From Thermodesulfatator atlanticus (GTDB lineage Bacteria > Desulfobacterota > Thermodesulfobacteria > Thermodesulfobacteriales > Thermodesulfatatoraceae), in NCBI GenBank assembly GCA_011321895.1, contig DROK01000011.1:1-11477 (forward strand): a stretch of 11,477 nt of DNA, in the 5' to 3' direction. Of the stretch, positions 8,193 through 11,477 are shown in pieces. Each line of letters starts with the position of its first letter. Position 1 is the first letter of the stretch. Position numbers and translations under genes: made by a program. Under the pieces are notes generated by a model. That model had not been told where the DNA came from, searched no databases, and worked only from the letters and a program-made list of their open reading frames with translations.

Positions 8193-8230
8193 CAAAGAAA
8201 GGCGGTTTTTTAGCGATAAGATAAGGAGAG

Positions 8231-8258
8231 TTGACAAAAAGCAGGGTGAGGCTACATT
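8231..8258 (+). promoter_or_regulatory. Sigma-70 promoter of the tRNA gene
   Basis: A perfect -35 TTGACA (8231-8236), a 16-bp spacer and a -10 TACATT (8253-8258) place the start of transcription near 8265, about 10 nt before the mature tRNA 5' end. The tRNA therefore has its own promoter and need not depend on rpoD read-through. No clear terminator was found between the rpoD stop and this promoter. Confidence 0.75.
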
Positions 8259-8274
8259 TTTAGATGCAATATGT

Positions 8275-8351
8275 GGGCCCATAGCTCAGCTGGTTAGAGC
8301 CACCGGCTCATAACCGGTAGGTCCCTGGTTCGAGTCCAGGTGGGCCCACCA
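8275..8351 (+). tRNA. tRNA with CAU anticodon, probably tRNA-Ile2 (lysidine type); elongator Met possible
   Basis: A complete 77-nt cloverleaf. The acceptor stem is GGGCCCA/TGGGCCC and the D-stem GCTC/GAGC. The anticodon stem ACCGG/CCGGT has loop CTCATAA (anticodon CAT, 8309-8311). The T-stem is CCTGG/CCAGG with loop TTCGAGT, the discriminator is A and CCA is encoded (8349-8351). Position 1-72 is a G-C pair, so it is not the initiator tRNA. The C4-G69 and C5-G68 pairs match those of E. coli tRNA-Ile2 recognised by lysidine synthetase TilS, while E. coli elongator tRNA-Met has other pairs there. I therefore favour tRNA-Ile2, reading AUA, but cannot exclude elongator Met. The GC-rich stems suit a thermophile. 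Confidence 0.95.
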
Positions 8352-8354
8352 TTC

Positions 8355-8384
8355 AGGTGTAAGCTCAAGCTTGCACCTTTTTTA
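8355..8384 (+). terminator. Intrinsic terminator of the tRNA gene
   Basis: The stem AGGTGTAAGC (8355-8364) pairs with GCTTGCACCT (8369-8378) around a TCAA loop; all ten positions pair, with one T-G wobble. Its 3' arm runs directly into T residues (8378-8383). It begins only three bases after the tRNA CCA and ends 12 bases before the next start codon. Confidence 0.92.
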
Positions 8385-8395
8385 TATGCTCAAAA

Positions 8396-9511
8396 ATGGA
8401 CATAACCGTCGGAGACATTATAGCGGCACTTGAGAACTGGGCGCCCCCACCTTTAGCCGAAGATTGGGACAACATTGGTCTTCAACTGGGTTCTGCCAAA
8501 AAGAAGGTCAAGAAATTAGCGGTTTGCCTTGATCTTAACCCCCAAACCTTATCCCAGGCCCTGGCCTTTGATTGTCTCGTAACCCACCACCCTTTGTTCT
8601 TTAAGCCTATTAAAAAACTTTCTACGGATGCCTGGCCGGGTTACGCCGTGGCGGAGTTGCTCCGGCATGATGTGGCCCTGGTCTGTGCGCATACTAATCT
8701 TGACGCCGCCCGGGACGGGGTGACGGAAGTCCTGGCCCAAAAACTCAAACTCGAAACAGAAGGGGCCCTGGTCCCGAGCCCGGGAAGTGAGCTCTTTCTG
8801 GTCTCGGTTTACGTGCCCAAGGGATATGAAGAGCGGATAAGGCAATTTTTGCTTGCGACCGAGGCCGCGGTAAGGGGCCAGTATAAGGCCTGCACCTTTA
8901 CTACCGAGGGCCTGGGAAGTTTTTATCCCTTGGCCCGGGCCAACCCCACCCAGGGGGAGCGTGAAAGACTAAACCTCGTTTCTGAAAGTAAGATCGAATT
9001 TTTGGCCCCGGCCTTTGTCCTACCGAAACTATTAAAGGGCCTTGAAGAACTTCACCCTTACGAGGAAGTGCCCATCGATTTCTGGCCGGTCAAAGGGAAA
9101 GACCCCCGCTTCGGGCTGGGGCGCATTGGGGAATTACCCTTGGAATATACCCTGCTGGATTTGGCGCAGAAGATGGGGGAGATATTGAACACCAAAGGGG
9201 TCTATCTGGTAGGCGAGCCCCACCGTCTGGTGCGCCGGGTGGCCCTTTGTGCCGGGGCCGGAGGGGAGCTCTGGCGGCAGGCCCTGGAGAAGGGGGCTGA
9301 TGTCTATTTGACCGCGGAGATCAAGTATCACCAGGCCCGGGAGGCAGAGGCCGCCGGTCTGGCTTTGATCACCTTTGGCCATTTTGAGTCAGAATACTTG
9401 ATCGTCCCGGAACTGGCTCGTTATTTTAGCGCGTGGGCCAAAGAAAGGGGTTGCTACCTGGAGGTTAGTGTATTAGAGGAAAAGGCGCCATTTCAAGGGG
9501 CGTTTGCATAG
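8396..9511 (+). CDS. Nif3-like dinuclear metal-centre protein with PII/CutA-like insert (YqfO type)
   Basis: A 371-residue member of the family annotated as GTP cyclohydrolase 1 type 2 homologue (Nif3/YbgI/YqfO). These proteins form toroidal hexamers with a two-metal site; their physiological role is not settled. Metal ligands are visible in THHP (63-66), AHTNLD (98-103) and GHFESE (328-333). Residues about 130-232 form the inserted PII/CutA-like domain of the long YqfO type, with the typical KACTFTTEGLGSFYP and HPYEE (220-224) motifs. The region equivalent to the usual GDIKYHxA reads AEIKYHQA (307-314). The ATG gives the family N terminus (DIIAALENWAPPPLAEDWDN). However, no Shine-Dalgarno precedes it and the tRNA terminator ends 12 nt upstream, so its transcript is either read-through or nearly leaderless. 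The zinc-ribbon gene follows after 10 bp. Confidence 0.92.
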   Translation: MDITVGDIIAALENWAPPPLAEDWDNIGLQLGSAKKKVKKLAVCLDLNPQTLSQALAFDCLVTHHPLFFKPIKKLSTDAWPGYAVAELLRHDVALVCAHTNLDAARDGVTEVLAQKLKLETEGALVPSPGSELFLVSVYVPKGYEERIRQFLLATEAAVRGQYKACTFTTEGLGSFYPLARANPTQGERERLNLVSESKIEFLAPAFVLPKLLKGLEELHPYEEVPIDFWPVKGKDPRFGLGRIGELPLEYTLLDLAQKMGEILNTKGVYLVGEPHRLVRRVALCAGAGGELWRQALEKGADVYLTAEIKYHQAREAEAAGLALITFGHFESEYLIVPELARYFSAWAKERGCYLEVSVLEEKAPFQGAFA

Positions 9512-9521
9512 GAGGGAAAGA

Positions 9522-10292
9522 GTGCGGGAGGAAATGGTAAATCTCATCAAATTGCAAGCCATTGACCTGAAAATACTGGCCATCGACAAGGCCAAGGAAG
9601 AATTTCCGGAAACCCTGAAAGAAGCGGAAAAGGCTTTGGAGGAAAAGAAAAAAGAGCTTGAGGCCATTGAAAACGAGATCGAAGAGCTCCAGTTCAAAAG
9701 GCGCAAATTCGAAGAAGAACTGGAACAGGAATACCAGCGTCTGAAAAAGAGCCAGACGAGACTGATGGAGGTAAAGGCCCAGCGGGAATACCAGGCCCTC
9801 CTGAAAGAGATCGAAGAAATCAAGAAGGCCAACAAGCAGCGCGAAGAAGAACTCCTGCAGATGATGGAAAAGGTCGAGGCCCTCAACCAGGAAAAGGAAA
9901 AACTGGCCCAGGAAATAGCCGAATTGGAGAAAAAAGTAGCGGAAGAGCGGGCCAAATACGAGGCGCAAAAGGCGGAGTTAGACAAGGAAAGGGCGGTTAT
10001 CTGGGCGGAAAGGGAGGCCATCGCCGCCAAGATACCCGGCAACCTTCTCAAACGTTATGAGTTTGTGAAAAGCAGACGCAATGGCCTGGCGGTGGTCCCG
10101 GTAAATAACGCGGTCTGTGACGGCTGTCACATGAACATTCCCCCCCAGCTTTATAACGAACTGCAGCGGGACGACCGCATTTACGAATGCCCCATCTGTC
10201 AACGTATTATCTTCTTCAAAAAGGCCTACGCCGATATCCTTCCCGACGAAAGTTCCGCCCAAGAAGAGAAGACTGGCCAAAAAGAGGAGTAG
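9522..10292 (+). CDS. Coiled-coil C4-type zinc-ribbon protein (zf-RING_7/DUF164 family)
   Basis: A 256-residue protein from GTG 9522. The N-terminal two thirds (about 15-165) is a long Glu/Lys-rich antiparallel coiled coil. The C-terminal part has a zinc ribbon with CDGC (199-202) and CPIC (223-226), giving four cysteines for one zinc. A short Glu-rich tail ends the protein. The family is widespread in bacteria and is implicated in nucleic-acid binding; the function here is unknown. GTG 9522 is chosen because AGGAGGG (9510-9516), which overlaps the nif3 stop codon, is ideally spaced and the product starts MREEMVNLIKLQAIDLKI, as in relatives. A TTG at 9504 inside nif3 and an ATG at 9534 are weaker. 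It probably shares a transcript with nif3, and its stop lies 15 bp before rnpB. Confidence 0.9.
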   Translation: MREEMVNLIKLQAIDLKILAIDKAKEEFPETLKEAEKALEEKKKELEAIENEIEELQFKRRKFEEELEQEYQRLKKSQTRLMEVKAQREYQALLKEIEEIKKANKQREEELLQMMEKVEALNQEKEKLAQEIAELEKKVAEERAKYEAQKAELDKERAVIWAEREAIAAKIPGNLLKRYEFVKSRRNGLAVVPVNNAVCDGCHMNIPPQLYNELQRDDRIYECPICQRIIFFKKAYADILPDESSAQEEKTGQKEE

Positions 10293-10301
10293 GTTTATAT
10301 T
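10274..10301 (+). promoter_or_regulatory. Promoter of rnpB
   Basis: A -10 box TATATT (10296-10301) ends six bases before the predicted RNA 5' end at 10308, which is the correct distance. A poorer -35, TGGCCA (10274-10279), lies 16 bp upstream inside the end of the zinc-ribbon gene. The placement of the -10 supports transcription starting directly at the mature 5' end. Confidence 0.6.
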
Positions 10302-10307
10302 TTTAAT

Positions 10308-10684
10308 GGGGCTGGTCGGCGGTCGCCGGGGTTTTAGGCCCCGGAGGAAAGTCCGAGCTCCGCAGGGCAGGGCGCCGGGTAACACCCGGAGGGGGTAACC
10401 CCTGGAAAGTGCCACAGAAAACAGACCGCCCCTGTACCCTTTTCTAGAATTTATGGGTACAGGGGTAAGGGTGAAAAGGTGGGGTAAGAGCCCACCGCTC
10501 CCCCTGGCAACAGGGGGAGGCACGGCAAACCCCGCCCGGAGAAAGGCCATGTAGGGGAGCGCTTGAGGGTGGCCCGCCCGATGCTCCCGGGTAGGCCGCT
10601 AGAGCGGTTGGGTAACCAACCGCCTAGAGGAATGACCGCCACCTGGCCTTGGCCAGGGACAGAACTCGGCTTATGACCAGCCCC
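10308..10684 (+). ncRNA. rnpB: RNase P RNA, bacterial type A
   Basis: The catalytic RNA that removes tRNA 5' leaders. Both ends are fixed by helix P1: GGGGCTGGTC (10308-10317) with GACCAGCCCC (10675-10684). P2 is GGCGGTC (10318-10324) with GACCGCC (10634-10640). P3 is a short CCGGGG/CCCCGG hairpin. The conserved core is present: GAGGAAAGTCCG (10344-10355), GGAGAAAGGCCATGTAGGGG, AGAGGAATGACCG, and AGAACTCGGCTTA (10661-10673). P12 is an 11-bp stem, CCCCTGTACCC with GGGTACAGGGG (10429-10465), closed by a 15-nt AT-rich loop. P18 is 8 bp with a GTAA tetraloop (10604-10623), which docks elsewhere in type A RNAs. The L15 loop reads GGCAAACC (10524-10531) where E. coli has GGUAAACU. The 377-nt length equals that of E. 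coli. The long GC-rich helices suit a thermophile. Confidence 0.96.
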
Positions 10685-10701
10685 TTTTATTTGGCCGAAT
10701 A

Positions 10702-10808
10702 TTGGGATCCGTTCCTAATTTTTGTTTAAAAATGGGAACGGATCCTTTTATTTAATAAGAGCGTCTTCAGGCGATGCGGACATTATTTGGGATCCGTTCC
10801 CATTTTTA
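10702..10808. repeat. Three-armed A / A' / A repeat between convergent rnpB and radical SAM gene
   Basis: The 14-mer TTGGGATCCGTTCC occurs at 10702-10715 and again at 10787-10800. Between them lies the inverted copy AAAAATGGGAACGGATCC (10728-10745), which is the exact 18-bp reverse complement of GGATCCGTTCCCATTTTT at 10790-10807. The middle arm can therefore pair with either outer arm but not both. The short pairing gives the rnpB terminator; the longer one has a 44-nt loop containing a weak hairpin around GCGTC and GATGC. It may be a bidirectional terminator, a duplicated terminator, or a small REP/MITE-like palindromic element. Confidence 0.85.
10704..10753 (+). terminator. Probable rnpB terminator, built from a repeat
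   Basis: The arm GGATCCGTTCC (10705-10715) pairs perfectly with GGAACGGATCC (10735-10745). The helix can continue inside with ATTTTT (10718-10723) and AAAAAT (10728-10733), closed by a GTTT loop. TTTTATTT (10746-10753) follows. It lies 20 nt beyond the 3' end of RNase P RNA and would terminate rnpB transcription. Confidence 0.8.
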
Positions 10809-10815
10809 AGAGGTT

Positions 10816-11477
10816 TCATAAAAAGAGGCTTTTTTGCTGGGGCTTTGGGTTTTCCTTGATTTCCCAGGGAAGACACTCTTCAAAGGGAAGGTCCGGGTTT
10901 TTACAGCCACACACCCTGACCTTAAGGCCCAAGGCCTGGCCGATTTCCTGAAACAGACGGTAGCCCTTTTTCCGGTGTTCAGGGTTGACCAACTTGGTGG
11001 TGGCAGAGGTAATCACCTGCACCCAGGGCATACCGCGGTAAGGGGCCAAAATAAGGGCCCAGAGGGCGGGGGGTAGTTCCCTTTTCATTTGCTGAACCAC
11101 TTTGGGCCGTAAGACCAGGTAGCTTGTCGCCACTTCTTCCACTCCGGCGTTTTTGAGGTGTCTTAAAAGGCTATAGATCTGTTCTTCCTTATCGGTAACA
11201 TAGGGGATGATGGGGTCCACCCTGGCTGCGGGTTTAAGCCCCAGGGAGGCGGCTTTTTCCATTTGTTTGAGGCGCAAAAAAGGGGAAGCGGTATTAGGCT
11301 CAAAGTGGCCATGATAGGTTAACGACAGGCTCACCAGGCCGAAACGAGGCCTTACCAGGTCGGGAAAATCCCGGAACAAATCCCAGAATTCTTTAGTTAT
11401 ACGGCCCTTAGTCAGGAAGGAGATGGTTATTCCGTGGTTTAAGAGCAATTTCAGGGCTTCAAAGGCCACAGCCAGGA
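10816..11477 (-). CDS. Radical SAM protein, SPL-like (COG1533 type), N terminus outside the window
   Basis: The visible 220 residues are the C-terminal part of a gene running off the right edge. The reading frame stays open to the last base, and the internal GTG at 11469 is not a start. Segments such as ALKLLLNHGITISFLTKG, FGLVSLSL and the RVDPIIPYVTD strand are typical of the radical SAM barrel in spore-photolyase-like proteins. The CxxxCxxC cluster motif expected near the N terminus is outside the window, so catalytic competence cannot be checked. A C-terminal cysteine cluster, VCGCKNPDLPFEECLPW, could bind a metal or a second iron-sulfur cluster; that is inference. It converges on rnpB. 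The product and substrate are unknown, and the SPL-like assignment does not mean it repairs spore DNA. Confidence 0.75.
   Translation of the reverse strand, partial: LAVAFEALKLLLNHGITISFLTKGRITKEFWDLFRDFPDLVRPRFGLVSLSLTYHGHFEPNTASPFLRLKQMEKAASLGLKPAARVDPIIPYVTDKEEQIYSLLRHLKNAGVEEVATSYLVLRPKVVQQMKRELPPALWALILAPYRGMPWVQVITSATTKLVNPEHRKKGYRLFQEIGQALGLKVRVCGCKNPDLPFEECLPWEIKENPKPQQKSLFL

Noticed and set aside
8231-8263. Ten-codon TTG-initiated open frame after an AAGGAG sequence
   Set aside because: It coincides with the -35/-10 elements of the tRNA promoter and is too short to support.
7071-8282. Long open frame (about 400 codons) on the minus strand
   Set aside because: It lies fully antisense to the conserved rpoD regions and resembles no family I recognise; it is a by-product of codon bias in rpoD.
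8275-8351. Initiator tRNA-fMet
   Set aside because: Position 1-72 is a G-C pair rather than the mismatch expected in bacterial initiator tRNA.
9978-10550. Minus-strand open frame of 190 codons across the zinc-ribbon gene end and rnpB
   Set aside because: It overlaps a well-defined structural RNA and a real gene; no family features.

Overview
This window reads as an ordinary stretch of chromosome from a thermophilic, moderately GC-rich bacterium. It most resembles Desulfobacterota or Thermodesulfobacteria. That placement is inference from three things: the gene order (rpsU–mutS2–dnaG–rpoD, a CAU tRNA, nif3, a C4 zinc-ribbon coiled-coil protein, rnpB), the charged Lys/Glu/Arg-rich proteins, and the very GC-rich stems of the tRNA and RNase P RNA. 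I see no phage, insertion sequence, CRISPR array or defence island.

Layout. 1-154: a non-coding edge holding a hairpin and, on the minus strand, a ribosome-binding-site-like sequence for a gene that probably starts just outside the window. 155-1522 (minus): rsmB. 1523-1651: divergent intergenic region. 1652-2080: hotdog thioesterase. 2113-2436: strong promoter, rpsU (TTG start) and an intrinsic terminator. 2449-8192: mutS2, dnaG and rpoD, tightly packed on the plus strand. 8231-8384: tRNA(CAU) with its own promoter and terminator. 8396-10292: nif3-like gene and zinc-ribbon protein gene. 10308-10684: rnpB, a type A RNase P RNA with its own -10 box. 10685-10815: a three-armed repeat region containing the rnpB terminator. 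10816-11477 (minus): the 3' part of a radical SAM gene that runs off the right edge.

How it works together. rpsU, dnaG and rpoD are the classical macromolecular-synthesis operon, which joins translation, replication priming and transcription initiation. Here mutS2, for which recombination-control and ribosome-rescue roles are reported, lies between rpsU and dnaG. The terminator directly after rpsU occupies the same place as the partial terminator of the E. coli operon, so rpsU is probably made in excess over the downstream genes. The best promoters I can see (rpsU, tRNA, rnpB) fit the TTGACA/TATAAT pattern expected for the RpoD encoded here. rsmB, rpsU, tRNA and rnpB give the whole window a translation-apparatus flavour.

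I did not find a novel system. The points most worth a second look are: the A/A'/A repeat after rnpB, which can fold in mutually exclusive ways; two genes (mutS2 and nif3) that each start 12 nt after an intrinsic terminator without a clear Shine-Dalgarno; a MutS2 Smr domain lacking the usual DLR residues; and a GGC in place of GGU in the tRNA-CCA-binding loop of RNase P RNA.
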